Translations under genes and position numbers: made by a program | In this document: positions 17,597-26,846 of the stretch, in pieces | Layout: the number at the start of each line of letters is the position of its first letter | How positions within the stretch are numbered: the stretch's first letter is position 1 | The notes under the pieces: generated by a model | The model's input: only the letters and a program-made list of their open reading frames with translations | Database searches by the model: none | Told to the model about the DNA's origin: nothing | From: Hyphomicrobiaceae bacterium | GTDB lineage: Bacteria; Pseudomonadota; Alphaproteobacteria; Rhizobiales; Hyphomicrobiaceae | Direction of reading: 5' to 3' | DNA: 64,000 nt | Assembly (NCBI GenBank): GCA_022844275.1 | Contig: JALHMB010000001.1 | Span: forward strand, 930,001 to 994,000

Positions 17597-17625
17597 GAGG
17601 GCCGGCACGTTTCTGGCCGGCTCTC
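17597..17625 (+). terminator. Stem-loop between binding protein and permease genes
   Basis: A 10-bp stem with one G-T wobble (arms around GAGGGCCGGC and GGCCGGCTCTC) lies 20 bp after the binding-protein stop. No T-run follows, so it is likely a partial attenuator or mRNA-end stabiliser that favours the binding protein. Confidence 0.45.
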
Positions 17626-17682
17626 TCATCTTATCAACCACACGAGATACGCGGTCGCGGTCGCTGGACAGGGAGAGCGGAG

Positions 17683-18666
17683 GTGGGCGGGGCTGCACTG
17701 GGCAGATACATCGTCAGAAGACTTCTGCAGACGCTGCCTGTCGTGCTGGGCGTCGTCATTCTAAATTTCCTCTTGCTGCAGCTTGCCCCTGGTGATCTCG
17801 CGACCGTGCTCGCCGGCGAGGCAGGAGGGGCGCCCAAGGAGTACATCGACCAGCTGCGGCAGAGGTTCGGGCAGGACCAGCCGGTTCTTGTGCAGCTCTT
17901 CCACTACCTGCGAAATCTCGTCGTGCTCGACCTTGGCTATTCCTTCCGACAGAGCGCGCCCGTCCTCGATCTCCTGCTCGCGCGCCTTTGGCCGACCCTA
18001 CTCTTGATGGGATCGACGCTTCTTCTGTCGTTGTCCCTGGGCGTCGGAATGGGGTTGCTTGCGGCCCTCTGGGTGAGAACCTGGAAGGATCACCTGATCT
18101 CCGTTGCCGCAATCATCTTCTATGCCACGCCGCTGTTCTGGATCGGGCTGATGTTGATCCTCGTGTTCTCAATCAAGTTCGGCTGGTTCCCGACATCGGG
18201 CATGGAGGATGTGGTCGCCTTCAACGTAGGCTTTGCCCGCGTCGTCGACATCGCCCACCATCTGGTGCTCCCGACAATCACGCTCTCGATGTTCTACCTC
18301 GCGCTCTACGCGCGACTGATGCGGGCGTCGATGCTCGAGCAGCGCGGGCTCGACTACGTGACCACCGCCCGCGCCAAGGGCATTCCGGAGCGCACGATCG
18401 TGACACGGCACGTGTTCCGCAACGCCCTCCTTCCAGTAGTTACTATGGCCGGTATCCAATTCGGCAGCCTGCTCGGCGGGTCCGTCGTCGTCGAGAGCGT
18501 CTTTGCTTGGCCGGGCCTCGGACAACTCGCTTATCAGTCGCTGTTTGCGCGCGACTTCAACCTGCTTCTTGGCATCTTCTTCTTGTCCGCATGTCTCGTA
18601 GTGATCGTCAACCTCGTGGTTGACATTGTCTATGTGCTGCTCGACCCACGTATCCGGATCGGGTAG
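17683..18666 (+). CDS. ABC transporter permease, DppB family
   Basis: The first membrane subunit of the peptide-type importer, 327 residues, with a GTG start preceded by GCGGAG. The N-terminus YIVRRLLQTLPVVLGV is typical of DppB/OppB, followed by a long periplasmic loop and five further membrane helices. The cytoplasmic EAA loop reads YVTTARAKGIPERTIVTRHVFRNALLP. It ends 7 bp before the second permease. Confidence 0.92.
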   Translation: MGGAALGRYIVRRLLQTLPVVLGVVILNFLLLQLAPGDLATVLAGEAGGAPKEYIDQLRQRFGQDQPVLVQLFHYLRNLVVLDLGYSFRQSAPVLDLLLARLWPTLLLMGSTLLLSLSLGVGMGLLAALWVRTWKDHLISVAAIIFYATPLFWIGLMLILVFSIKFGWFPTSGMEDVVAFNVGFARVVDIAHHLVLPTITLSMFYLALYARLMRASMLEQRGLDYVTTARAKGIPERTIVTRHVFRNALLPVVTMAGIQFGSLLGGSVVVESVFAWPGLGQLAYQSLFARDFNLLLGIFFLSACLVVIVNLVVDIVYVLLDPRIRIG

Positions 18667-18673
18667 CGCGACC

Positions 18674-19501
18674 ATGAAGACGTTCTGGCAGCGCTTCCTT
18701 CTGAACCCCCGCGTGATTATCGGGCTGATATGGCTCGGGGCCGTAGTGCTCGTGGCGCTTCTGGCGGACGTACTGGCGCCTCGCGATCCCTTCGCCATCG
18801 TCGGGGTACCGTTCGCCCCACCCGGAGGGGCGCACTGGCTTGGCACCGACAGCCTCGGCCGTGACGTGCTTGCCGGTCTCGCGCATGGCGCGCGCACGAC
18901 ACTCCTGATCGCTGTCCTGTCGACTCTCGCGGCGGTGGCCTTCGGTACGCTGGTCGGCGCCATCGCCGGCTACTATGGCGGTCTCATCGACGACATCCTG
19001 ATGCGCGCAACCGAGTTTTTCCAGACGATCCCGTCATTCCTGTTCGCCATCGTGCTGATTGCCATTCTGTCGTCCTCAGCTATGAACCTCGTGATTGCGA
19101 TTTCGGTCGTGAGCTGGCCGCCCATTACGCGCGTCGTCCGCGCCGAGGTGCTGTCGGTAAAGTCGCGCGAGTTCGTGCAGGCTGCGGTAGTAGCAGGACA
19201 GCGCGATCACGCCATCCTCGTCAGCCAGGTCCTGCCCAACACGCTATCGCCGCTCATCGTCACCGGCTCTCTACTGGTGGCCACCGCAATCCTGATCGAA
19301 AGCGCATTGTCGTTCCTGGGGCTCGGCGCACCGAACCAGATGAGTTGGGGCTTCATGATCGGCGCAGGCCGCTCTTTCCTGCGTGACGCCTGGTGGCTCG
19401 TGACGATCCCCGGCGTTGCGATCCTGCTCACGGTGCTTTCGATCAACCTCATCGGCGAAGGCCTGAACGACGCGCTCAATCCGAGACTTGCCGAATTATG
19501 A
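18674..19501 (+). CDS. ABC transporter permease, DppC family
   Basis: The second membrane subunit, 275 residues, starting at ATG 18674. DppC hallmarks are the N-terminal helix followed by LGTDSLGRDVLAGLAHGARTTLL, and the EAA loop FVQAAVVAGQRDHAILVSQVLPN. About six membrane segments are present. Its TGA stop overlaps the ATG of the ATPase gene (ATGA), so expression is coupled. Confidence 0.92.
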   Translation: MKTFWQRFLLNPRVIIGLIWLGAVVLVALLADVLAPRDPFAIVGVPFAPPGGAHWLGTDSLGRDVLAGLAHGARTTLLIAVLSTLAAVAFGTLVGAIAGYYGGLIDDILMRATEFFQTIPSFLFAIVLIAILSSSAMNLVIAISVVSWPPITRVVRAEVLSVKSREFVQAAVVAGQRDHAILVSQVLPNTLSPLIVTGSLLVATAILIESALSFLGLGAPNQMSWGFMIGAGRSFLRDAWWLVTIPGVAILLTVLSINLIGEGLNDALNPRLAEL

Positions 19502-21114
19502 GCCAGCCTGTTCTCACCATCGATGGTCTCACGGTCGCGCTGCCAGTCTGGTCGGACCGAAAGCACGCGGTCTCGAGCGTGTCGTTGACGATCGGGAAGC
19601 AAGAGATCGTCTGTGTCGTAGGCGAGTCGGGCTCTGGCAAGTCGATCATGGGGAAGGCCATTCTGGGCCTGCTGCCGAAACCGCATGTGCGGGCCACGGG
19701 GGGACGCATTCTGTTCGAGGGCCGCGATCTCCTGCAGTTGGCCGAGGGGGACATGCGTCGCTTGCGCGGCGGCAGGATCGCGATGATCTTCCAGGAGCCG
19801 ATGACGGCGCTCAACCCGCTGATGAAGGTTGGACGGCAGATCGAGGAAGTGCTGGAGTTCCACACCGACCTGAAGCCCGAAGCGCGCCGCGCCCGTGTGC
19901 TTGAGCTGGTCGCGGATGTGCACCTGCCCGATTCCGACCGGATCGTGAACAGCTACCCGCATCAGCTGTCGGGCGGCCAGAGGCAACGCATCGTCATTGC
20001 CATGGCGCTCGCTCTGAAGCCTGCACTCATCATTGCCGACGAGCCGACCACGGCGCTCGACGTGACTACGCAGGCGCAGATCCTGCACCTCATTCGACAG
20101 CTGCAGCAGGCGCAAGGCACATCCGTGCTCTTCATCACGCACGATTTTGGCGTCGTCGCGGAGATCGCCGATCGCGTGGCGGTAATGCGACATGGCGAGG
20201 TGGTGGAAGCCGGCCCAGTGGACGGAGTGCTACGCGCACCCCAGGCCGACTATACGAAGGCCCTGATTGCCGCAGTACCCGGCCTGAAGCCGCGCGCTAA
20301 GGATGCGGGCGCGGACATGCCACTGCTGGTTGTGCGAGACCTCGAAAAGACCTACGTCAGCACCGGCATTTTCGGTCGCGCCTCCCGATCGGTGAACGCC
20401 GTCGACAAGGTCAGCCTCGAACTGGGGCGCCAGAGCTCGTTGGCTGTCGTAGGCGAATCCGGCTCCGGCAAATCGACGCTGGCCCGCTGCATCGTCGGAC
20501 TAGAGACACCCAATGGCGGTGAGGTGCTCATCGACGGGGAACGCATCACCGGACTGACCAGGGAGCAGCTGAGGCCCTACCGCCGTCACATGCAGATGGT
20601 GTTCCAGGATCCTTTTGCCTCGCTGAACCCACGCCAGCGAATCGGAGAAATCATCGCGCTTGGCCCCATGGTTCAGGGTGTGAGCCGCGAACAGGCGTTG
20701 GCCGAGGCGCGCGAGCTGCTAACCCTCGTCGGCCTCAAGTCTGAATCTGCCGAGCGCTATCCGCACGAGTTCTCGGGCGGCCAACGCCAGCGCATCGGCA
20801 TAGCCCGGGCGCTCGCCGTGAAGCCAAAGCTGATCGTGGCCGACGAGCCCGTATCGGCCCTCGACGTTTCCGTGCAGAAACAGGTGCTCGACCTGCTCAA
20901 TGATCTGCGCCGCAGCTTTGGCCTGTCCATGCTGTTTATTACGCACGACCTGCGCGTCGCCGCTACGGTGTGCGAGGACATCGTCATTATGCAACGTGGC
21001 GTCATCGTCGAGCGCGGGACGACCGCTCGCATCTTCGCCCATCCACAGCACGCTTACACGCAAAGCCTGCTCGATGCGGTACCAGGCAAGGAATGGATCA
21101 ACTCCCTGCCTTAG
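19498..21114 (+). CDS. ABC transporter ATPase, fused DppD-DppF type
   Basis: A 538-residue protein with two complete ATPase domains in tandem. The first Walker A is GESGSGKS at residues 42-49 with signature LSGGQRQR and Walker B LIIADEPTTALD. The second has GESGSGKST, signature FSGGQRQR and Walker B LIVADEPVSALD. In many bacteria DppD and DppF are separate genes; here a single polypeptide could supply both nucleotide-binding sites. It closes the importer operon that starts with the PLP enzyme. Confidence 0.93.
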   Translation: MSQPVLTIDGLTVALPVWSDRKHAVSSVSLTIGKQEIVCVVGESGSGKSIMGKAILGLLPKPHVRATGGRILFEGRDLLQLAEGDMRRLRGGRIAMIFQEPMTALNPLMKVGRQIEEVLEFHTDLKPEARRARVLELVADVHLPDSDRIVNSYPHQLSGGQRQRIVIAMALALKPALIIADEPTTALDVTTQAQILHLIRQLQQAQGTSVLFITHDFGVVAEIADRVAVMRHGEVVEAGPVDGVLRAPQADYTKALIAAVPGLKPRAKDAGADMPLLVVRDLEKTYVSTGIFGRASRSVNAVDKVSLELGRQSSLAVVGESGSGKSTLARCIVGLETPNGGEVLIDGERITGLTREQLRPYRRHMQMVFQDPFASLNPRQRIGEIIALGPMVQGVSREQALAEARELLTLVGLKSESAERYPHEFSGGQRQRIGIARALAVKPKLIVADEPVSALDVSVQKQVLDLLNDLRRSFGLSMLFITHDLRVAATVCEDIVIMQRGVIVERGTTARIFAHPQHAYTQSLLDAVPGKEWINSLP

Positions 21115-21256
21115 CTAGCCTGCCGAACGCGCAGCAGGGTGCCACTTGCATTGAAGGAGCGCCTGCACGTCAGCCAGCTCATGCCGTCGCCTGAAGCTTT
21201 GACTCCATGCGGATAGACAGACGTGTCAGGCGTGCCTAATTCGTTTTGGCTTTATG

Positions 21257-21530
21257 TCAGGGCATGAAGTGCCTTCTCGACACGAAGCAAGCCGTTTCCA
21301 CCATCTCCGGCTGCGCGAACATATCGCGCCGGTGGACCCGTAGCAGAAGATCTTCGTGGACCTGAAGATGCAGGCCCCAAGTATCCGGCAGGTTCTCTAC
21401 GTATTTCACGGCCATAGGGTTGGCCGGATCCCGCACATCGACGACCGAGAAGCCCTTTGCTTGGTCGTGCTCATCGCCGACCACAGCGGCGCGCTGAGAC
21501 AGCTCACACCCCGAGAGCCCACACTCGCTT
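21257..21530 (-). pseudogene. Fragment of an LVIVD-repeat (beta-propeller-like) protein
   Basis: The minus-strand frame encodes about 90 residues, including GDEHDQAKGFSVVDVRDPANP and LHLQVHEDLLLRVHRRDMFAQPE. This pattern resembles the opening repeats of LVIVD-repeat proteins, which are normally 400-500 residues long. No continuation is visible: the frame ends at 21257 and nothing related lies on either side. It is read as a remnant. The family assignment is from memory of the repeat pattern and needs a profile search. The remaining DNA from 21115 to 21886 shows no gene. Confidence 0.4.
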
Positions 21531-21886
21531 CAGAGCAATAAGCGCGATCTTGGAAAAGTCCGAATGCAGCCCGACTGCGATCGGACCAGGCAGGCGCAGA
21601 AGTGCGGTTAAGGGTTAGGCTTCAAGCGAGCGTGCCGTGTGCAGTCGGCGGGCAGGCCGACTTCGCCTTCGACTGAGTTTTTGGATCCAGCTGGTTACCG
21701 GCCGGCCATTCCCGGTGATTGCACTTCTTGTTGCCGGCAGCGCGCGTCGGATTTGCGTGTAGGAAAGTTCGAAACGCCTCGGCTGTGCCTCGGCGAGGGA
21801 GGACTGGCGCGAAAGAGCTAATTCTGCGACCATGAGGCACGGCACGACGCGACCTCGTAGCGGCATTCGGCGGCGAGAGCGAGACA

Positions 21887-22945
21887 ATGGTATTGCGGAT
21901 CGATTGCGACGTTCATCCGGCCGTTGGCGGCACCCGCACCACGCTGCTGCCGTATCTGAGCCCGCATTGGCAGGAGCAGGTGACAAGCCGCGCCATTGAC
22001 GGGCTCGACTTGACGAGCTATCCGCCGTCCATGCCGCTGTCGGCCCGGCCGGACTGGCGACCCGAGAAGGGCAAGCCCGGAGCGGCTTGGGCGACCGTTT
22101 GCAATCAAGCGCTGGACGGACTCGGCTCAAGTCACGCCATCCTCAATGTGATCTATGGCGCGCAGGCCGTATTCGACCCATATATGGCGGCCGATTTCTG
22201 CAAGGCCATCAACGACTGGATTGCCGCCGAGTGGCTCGATCAGGATCCGCGGCTGCGCGCCTCCATTGTCGTGCCAATGCAGGCGCCGGACCTTGCCATC
22301 GAAGAGATCGAACGTCGGGCCGCGGACAAGCGCTTTGTTTCGATCCTGGTTCTGGCGCAGGGCGAGACGCTACTCGGCAAGCGCCACTTTTGGCCCATGC
22401 ACGCGGCGGCCGAGAAACATAAGCTGGCGCTCACCATCCATGCCGGCAGCCAGTATCGGGCCGCGCCGAGTTCCATTGGCTGGCCCTCCTACCGCTACGA
22501 ATACTATCTCGCTGAGGCGCAGGCGGCGCAGGCGCAGATCCTCAGTCTGGTGCTCGAAGGCGTGTTCGGAAAATTCCCTGGCCTGAAGGTGGTGCTGGCC
22601 GAATCGGGCGTATCGTGGCTGCCAGCGTTCATGTGGCGTACCAACAAGACTTGGCGCGGCGTTCGCGTCGAGGTGCCTTGGGTCGACACCTCGCCGATCG
22701 AGATCATGCGGAATAACATCCGCCTCACCGCCCAACCCTTCGACGCGCCGCCCGATAAGGCTGGCATTGAGATGCTGATCGACCAGATCGGCTCCGATCG
22801 CATGCTGCTGTTCGCGTCCGACTATCCCCACTGGCAGTTCGATGGCAGTGATCCCATCCCGCCGCATCTTCCGCCGGCGATCGTCCAGCGCATGTGCGTC
22901 GACAACCCCCTCGAGACATTTCCGCGTCTCGGGCTGACACTGTGA
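21887..22945 (+). CDS. Amidohydrolase family 2 (ACMSD-like) protein, copy A
   Basis: A 352-residue metal-dependent hydrolase or decarboxylase of the amidohydrolase-2 group. Metal-site residues are visible: the N-terminal DCDVHP (Asp8, His10), IHAG (His185) and SDYPHW (Asp312). The family includes aminocarboxymuconate-semialdehyde decarboxylase and aromatic-acid decarboxylases, and often acts in aromatic ring breakdown. The next gene, 27 bp away, is a clear paralogue. A Rieske protein follows, suggesting a three-gene operon. Confidence 0.87.
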   Translation: MVLRIDCDVHPAVGGTRTTLLPYLSPHWQEQVTSRAIDGLDLTSYPPSMPLSARPDWRPEKGKPGAAWATVCNQALDGLGSSHAILNVIYGAQAVFDPYMAADFCKAINDWIAAEWLDQDPRLRASIVVPMQAPDLAIEEIERRAADKRFVSILVLAQGETLLGKRHFWPMHAAAEKHKLALTIHAGSQYRAAPSSIGWPSYRYEYYLAEAQAAQAQILSLVLEGVFGKFPGLKVVLAESGVSWLPAFMWRTNKTWRGVRVEVPWVDTSPIEIMRNNIRLTAQPFDAPPDKAGIEMLIDQIGSDRMLLFASDYPHWQFDGSDPIPPHLPPAIVQRMCVDNPLETFPRLGLTL

Positions 22946-22972
22946 GGCATCCGTCGCAGAAGGAATTCGACG

Positions 22973-24088
22973 ATGAATGACGCCGTCCTGGAAAAGACCG
23001 GTTCCGAAACCATCGCCCCGGCCGGTGCACGCCTTAAGGTCATTGACTGCGACATTCACCCCAGCCTGCCGAACCGCAATGCGATCTTGCCATTCCTGTC
23101 CAAACGCTGGCAGGAGCATTTCCTCGCCTATGGCGATCACCTGCGAACGCCATTCCTCGGCACGACACCCTATCCGCGCTCCTCGCCGCTGATCGCGCGA
23201 CGGGACGCGTGGCCACCGACGGGCGGCAATCCCGGCTCCGACCTCGACTTCATGCGCCTGCAGCATCTCGATGCCAACGGCATCGAGTTCGGCATCCTGC
23301 AGGTGCTGGACCTGTTCCTGTTCTCGCAGCAGAACCTGGAGTTCGGGGCCGCCATACAGAGGGCGATCAACGAGTGGCAGCTCGAATGCTGGTCGAAGCC
23401 GGAGCCGCGCCTGAAAGCCTCCATCCTGGTCGGCCAGGACGACGTCCCGTCTGCGATCGCCGAGATCGAACGCTGTGCCAAAGTTGGCGGCTATGTGCAG
23501 ATCAATGTCTGTCCGCGGGCCAACGAGCCACTCGGGAGGCGGCGCTACTGGCCCATTTACGAACGTGCCCAGGAGCTGGATTTGCCGCTCGGCATTCACG
23601 TGGGCGGCTATGGCGGCCACGCGCCGACAGCGAGCGGTCATCCGTCCTATTACAACGAGGAGCATCACTCGAACGCCCACTCGATGGCCTCGCAGCTCAC
23701 AAGCTTCGTCATCGAAGGGGTGCCAGAGCGCTTCCCGCGACTGAAATTCGTATTCATCGAGGGCGGCTACGGCTGGGTGCCGGCCACAACGTGGCGCATG
23801 GACCAGCATTTCGAGCGCTTCCGCAGCGAGGTCCCGCACCTGAAGCGCAAACCATCGGAGTACGTGCGTCAGAATTTCTGGTTCACGACGCAGCCCTCGG
23901 AGGAACCCGACAACGCCGGACACCTGCGCGCCCTGATCGAATGGATCGGTGTCGATCGACTGCTGTTCTCGTCCGACTATCCGCACTGGGATTTCGACGA
24001 TCCCCGTTTTGCGATCCGGACGCCGCTCACAGACTCTGAGCGCACAAAGATATTCAACGACAATGCCCGTCGCGTTTACAAACTCTGA
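22973..24088 (+). CDS. Amidohydrolase family 2 (ACMSD-like) protein, copy B
   Basis: A 371-residue paralogue of the preceding gene, with the same layout: DCDIHP (Asp27, His29), GIHVGG (His209) and SDYPHWDFDD (Asp335). Sequence between these sites differs considerably from copy A, so the two may work on successive intermediates or form a hetero-oligomer (inference). The ATG follows AGAAGGAATTCGACG. The Rieske gene begins 14 bp after its stop. Confidence 0.87.
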   Translation: MNDAVLEKTGSETIAPAGARLKVIDCDIHPSLPNRNAILPFLSKRWQEHFLAYGDHLRTPFLGTTPYPRSSPLIARRDAWPPTGGNPGSDLDFMRLQHLDANGIEFGILQVLDLFLFSQQNLEFGAAIQRAINEWQLECWSKPEPRLKASILVGQDDVPSAIAEIERCAKVGGYVQINVCPRANEPLGRRRYWPIYERAQELDLPLGIHVGGYGGHAPTASGHPSYYNEEHHSNAHSMASQLTSFVIEGVPERFPRLKFVFIEGGYGWVPATTWRMDQHFERFRSEVPHLKRKPSEYVRQNFWFTTQPSEEPDNAGHLRALIEWIGVDRLLFSSDYPHWDFDDPRFAIRTPLTDSERTKIFNDNARRVYKL

Positions 24089-24102
24089 GCCTGGGGGCTG
24101 GT

Positions 24103-24516
24103 ATGAGCCGACATGTCGTTGCCCGCACGTCGGATATTGCGTCGGGTGGGAACAAGGTCGTCACGATAAATAGTCGTGAGATCGTCGTATTCCACGTCAA
24201 TGGCCGCTTCTTCGCGCTGCTCAATCGCTGCCCGCATGAGGGCGCACCGCTGCACAAGGCGGCGTGCGTCGCGCACTTGAGCGCCCCAGAGCCTGGCGCC
24301 TTCACGCGCACCCGTGTTGGTGAAATGCTGCGCTGCCCCTGGCATGGCTGGGAGTTCGACATGGCGACAGGTCAATCGTATTTCGATCCGAAAGGCACCA
24401 AGGTGCGATCCTATCCCGTGGCCGTCGCAGAGGGGAGAGAACTCGCGAAGGGTCCCTACGTGGCCGAGACGTTCCCGGTTACGGTCGAGGACAGCTACGT
24501 GATCGTAGAGGCCTGA
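24103..24516 (+). CDS. Rieske [2Fe-2S] ferredoxin-like protein
   Basis: A 137-residue single-domain Rieske protein. Cluster ligands are Cys43 and His45 in CPHEG, and Cys78 and His81 in CPWHGWEF. The gap between the two pairs (33 residues) is longer than the usual 16-20, owing to an inserted loop. Such proteins pass electrons to oxygenases, but no oxygenase alpha subunit or reductase is present in the window. It seems to be co-transcribed with the two amidohydrolases. It could serve a distant oxygenase or have a role specific to this cluster. Confidence 0.88.
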   Translation: MSRHVVARTSDIASGGNKVVTINSREIVVFHVNGRFFALLNRCPHEGAPLHKAACVAHLSAPEPGAFTRTRVGEMLRCPWHGWEFDMATGQSYFDPKGTKVRSYPVAVAEGRELAKGPYVAETFPVTVEDSYVIVEA

Positions 24517-25047
24517 CGTCCGCAAATTCCTGCATGGCCGATGCCGGATCGTGCCTGACGAACTTTGGCCATCAACAAGTATCTCTCAATTCTAACCGCT
24601 TGACCAAACAATAGATTTTGGGGGCCGTTTAACGGCCTGAGGCGTAGCGCTTGAGATCCCCTATCCTGCCCCTGGTCAGACATCGAGCGGACTGCCCACG
24701 ACATCTGCCGGACATCCAAGCGCTGCATTTGCCAACCCACACCATGCGTCGCTATCGACGGATCGCGCGCCGGAATGAGCATCTCCAAAAGCCCAATCAA
24801 GCGCATCGCTCTGGTGGCAGACGACACGCGTCGCCCCCCGAGCTCCGGTCTGCGGATTGATCCTGCGTTGAGGTCGTTGCCCCTGATCGACGGTGGAACG
24901 CACAATTTGGTTGCCAGATCGCGCGAGCCGGCGGCACTCTTACTGGCGAGCGGTCTATGCGCTCGAACAACAAGAGGCTGAAGTGCAGTTCCTGCACATG
25001 AGGCTCTGCATCCGTCGATGCCTGATTGATCAAAGGGAGACGTTCAA
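24517..25047. other. Gene-poor stretch between the Rieske gene and the TRAP cluster
   Basis: No convincing gene was found in 531 bp. Open frames exist on both strands but lack ribosome sites and recognisable protein patterns. The 3' end holds the ribosome site (GGGAGA) of the next gene and presumably its promoter. Confidence 0.5.
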
Positions 25048-26088
25048 ATGTTCCACTGGAAACTGGCCGCTGTCACGGCCGGCGCCATCGCCGTGTCGGC
25101 CGGAACGGCGGCGGCGCAACAGAATATCCGCATGGCGACGTCATGGCCGGGCGGCATTCACTTCGACACCTTCGCCAAGCGCTTCGCGGCGGAAACGGAG
25201 ACGCTAACGGGCAAGAAGGTCACTTTCCAGGTTTTCCCAGCCGGCACCATCGGCAGCCCATTGAAAATTACGGAGTCGGTCCAAAAGAAAGTCGCACAGG
25301 CTGGCCACACATGGTCGGGCTATGACTGGGGCATCGATAAGACCGCAGCCCTGTTTGGCGGATATGTCGGCTCGCCGTCGATCGAGGCGCTCATTCATTG
25401 GGTCTACGAAGGCGGCGGCATTCAGCTGTGGCGACAGTGGCGCGATGAAAAATTCGGCGTCGTGGGCTTGCCCTGCGGCGCGCACTCCGACGAAGTCCAC
25501 ATGCACTCGCGCAAGCCGGTCAAGACACTCGACGATCTCAAAGGCTTGAAGATTCGCACGTCCGGCGCGTGGGCCGAAGTCGCAACGACACTCGGAGCCT
25601 CGACCGTCATCTTGCCCGGTGCCGAGGTCTACCCGGCCCTCGAGCGTGGTGTCGTCGATGCCATCGAATGGGCGACGCCTGGGATCAATCTTCCGCTTGG
25701 CTTCCACAAGGTCGCGAAGTACGTGATCCTGCCAGGCGTCCACCAGCCGGGCGCGGTCCTCGAGTGCATCATCGATAAGGGGCTGTGGTCTCAATTCGAC
25801 GCGACCACACAGGCTCAGATCGAGGCCGCCGCGAAGAAAGCGACCCTCGACTCTTGGATGTCTAACAACATGCTGGATGTCGATGCACTCGGCAAACTGA
25901 GGGAGGCGGGCGCCGAGATCGTTCGTGTCGACCAGTCCTACATCGATGGCGTCGCCAAAGCGACCCAGGCCTGGGAGGACAAATACATCGCCGCGGAGGG
26001 GGGCTGGTTCCAGAAGGTCATCGAAAGCCAGCGCGCTTTCGTGAAGAAGTGGGCGCCTGCTTCGCAATACCGCAGCGAACTCCGCTGA
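25048..26088 (+). CDS. TRAP transporter solute-binding protein, TakP-like subgroup
   Basis: A 346-residue periplasmic receptor with a signal peptide ending near GTAAA-QQN. The mature start NIRMATSWPGGIHFDTFAKRF, the GLKIRTSG ligand arm and VVDAIEWATPG are typical of the TakP-like DctP subgroup that binds 2-oxo acids and related carboxylates. The start is fixed by GGGAGACG 6-8 nt upstream. It leads a second complete TRAP importer (SBP-dctQ-dctM) placed directly after the amidohydrolase-Rieske operon, whose substrate it may bring in. Confidence 0.9.
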   Translation: MFHWKLAAVTAGAIAVSAGTAAAQQNIRMATSWPGGIHFDTFAKRFAAETETLTGKKVTFQVFPAGTIGSPLKITESVQKKVAQAGHTWSGYDWGIDKTAALFGGYVGSPSIEALIHWVYEGGGIQLWRQWRDEKFGVVGLPCGAHSDEVHMHSRKPVKTLDDLKGLKIRTSGAWAEVATTLGASTVILPGAEVYPALERGVVDAIEWATPGINLPLGFHKVAKYVILPGVHQPGAVLECIIDKGLWSQFDATTQAQIEAAAKKATLDSWMSNNMLDVDALGKLREAGAEIVRVDQSYIDGVAKATQAWEDKYIAAEGGWFQKVIESQRAFVKKWAPASQYRSELR

Positions 26089-26099
26089 TCCGCGATCGT

Positions 26100-26130
26100 C
26101 CGGCCTCGCTCCGCTGGCGAGGTCGGCCGG
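26100..26130 (+). terminator. Stem-loop after TRAP binding-protein gene
   Basis: CCTCGC (26104-26109) pairs with GCGAGG (26117-26122) around a 7-nt loop. An outer CCGGCC/GGCCGG pairing is an alternative fold. It is placed between the binding protein and dctQ with no T-run. Confidence 0.4.
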
Positions 26131-26182
26131 CTCGGGCACGCATATAAATCCTGATGCAATCCGAAGTGCGGAGTGACGGGCC

Positions 26183-26716
26183 ATGAAGCAATTGGTTCGC
26201 TGGATCGATGCGCTGAGTACATTTTTCGGCAAGCTTGCCGCATTGACCGTCGTCGTGCTCGCCATACTCATGCTCTACGATGTCGTGCTGAGGTACGCGT
26301 TCAACGCGCCGACCACCTGGGGCAACGATCTCAACGCGTTCCTCATGGGCGGCGCATTCGTCATGTCGATTGCCTACGCGCTGTCGACCGACAGCCACGT
26401 GCGCGTCGATCTCCTCTACACCCAGCGCACCCGACACTACTTGAACTACGTCGACCTGATCGGTCTCTCACTGATCATCCTGCCCGTCGTCGCGTGGATC
26501 ACGTGGGGCCTGTTGGGCTACCTCCTCGAAGGCCTACGGACGGGCGAGCGCACCGGCTCCGGCGGTTGGAACCCCGTCGTGTGGCCTTTCCGCGCCGTAC
26601 TCGTTCTGGGCTTCGCGATGTTCACCATCCAGATCTTTGCCGAAATTGTGAAACGCATTGCGGCGATCTCAGGCAGGCCAATCAATTCAAGCCAAAACGG
26701 CGATCACGGCGTCTGA
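26183..26716 (+). CDS. TRAP transporter small permease (DctQ family)
   Basis: A 177-residue membrane protein with four hydrophobic helices. It has YDVVLRYAFNAPTTWGNDLNAF after the first helix and SHVRVDLLY after the second, both typical of DctQ. It pairs with the DctM encoded 130 bp downstream to form the membrane part of the importer fed by the TakP-like binding protein. Confidence 0.9.
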   Translation: MKQLVRWIDALSTFFGKLAALTVVVLAILMLYDVVLRYAFNAPTTWGNDLNAFLMGGAFVMSIAYALSTDSHVRVDLLYTQRTRHYLNYVDLIGLSLIILPVVAWITWGLLGYLLEGLRTGERTGSGGWNPVVWPFRAVLVLGFAMFTIQIFAEIVKRIAAISGRPINSSQNGDHGV

Positions 26717-26846
26717 CACTCAGCCGCCGGACGCGCCCGCACGGGAAGTCCTCGCCAACCGATCTCGCCACCCACTGCTCAAGTCGTGCCTTTCCCCTCC
26801 CGAACCACACGAGATCCGCACGAGCCATAACCGGAAGGATTTCTTG

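Noticed and set aside
22370-23986. 538-codon open frame on the minus strand
   Set aside because: It is antisense to two recognisable amidohydrolases. It is rich in Arg and His with no domain pattern and no ribosome site.
24495-24905. 136-codon open frame on the minus strand in the gap after the Rieske gene
   Set aside because: No ribosome site or recognisable domain; it partly overlaps the Rieske gene end. It was considered as a transposase relic, but no catalytic pattern was seen.
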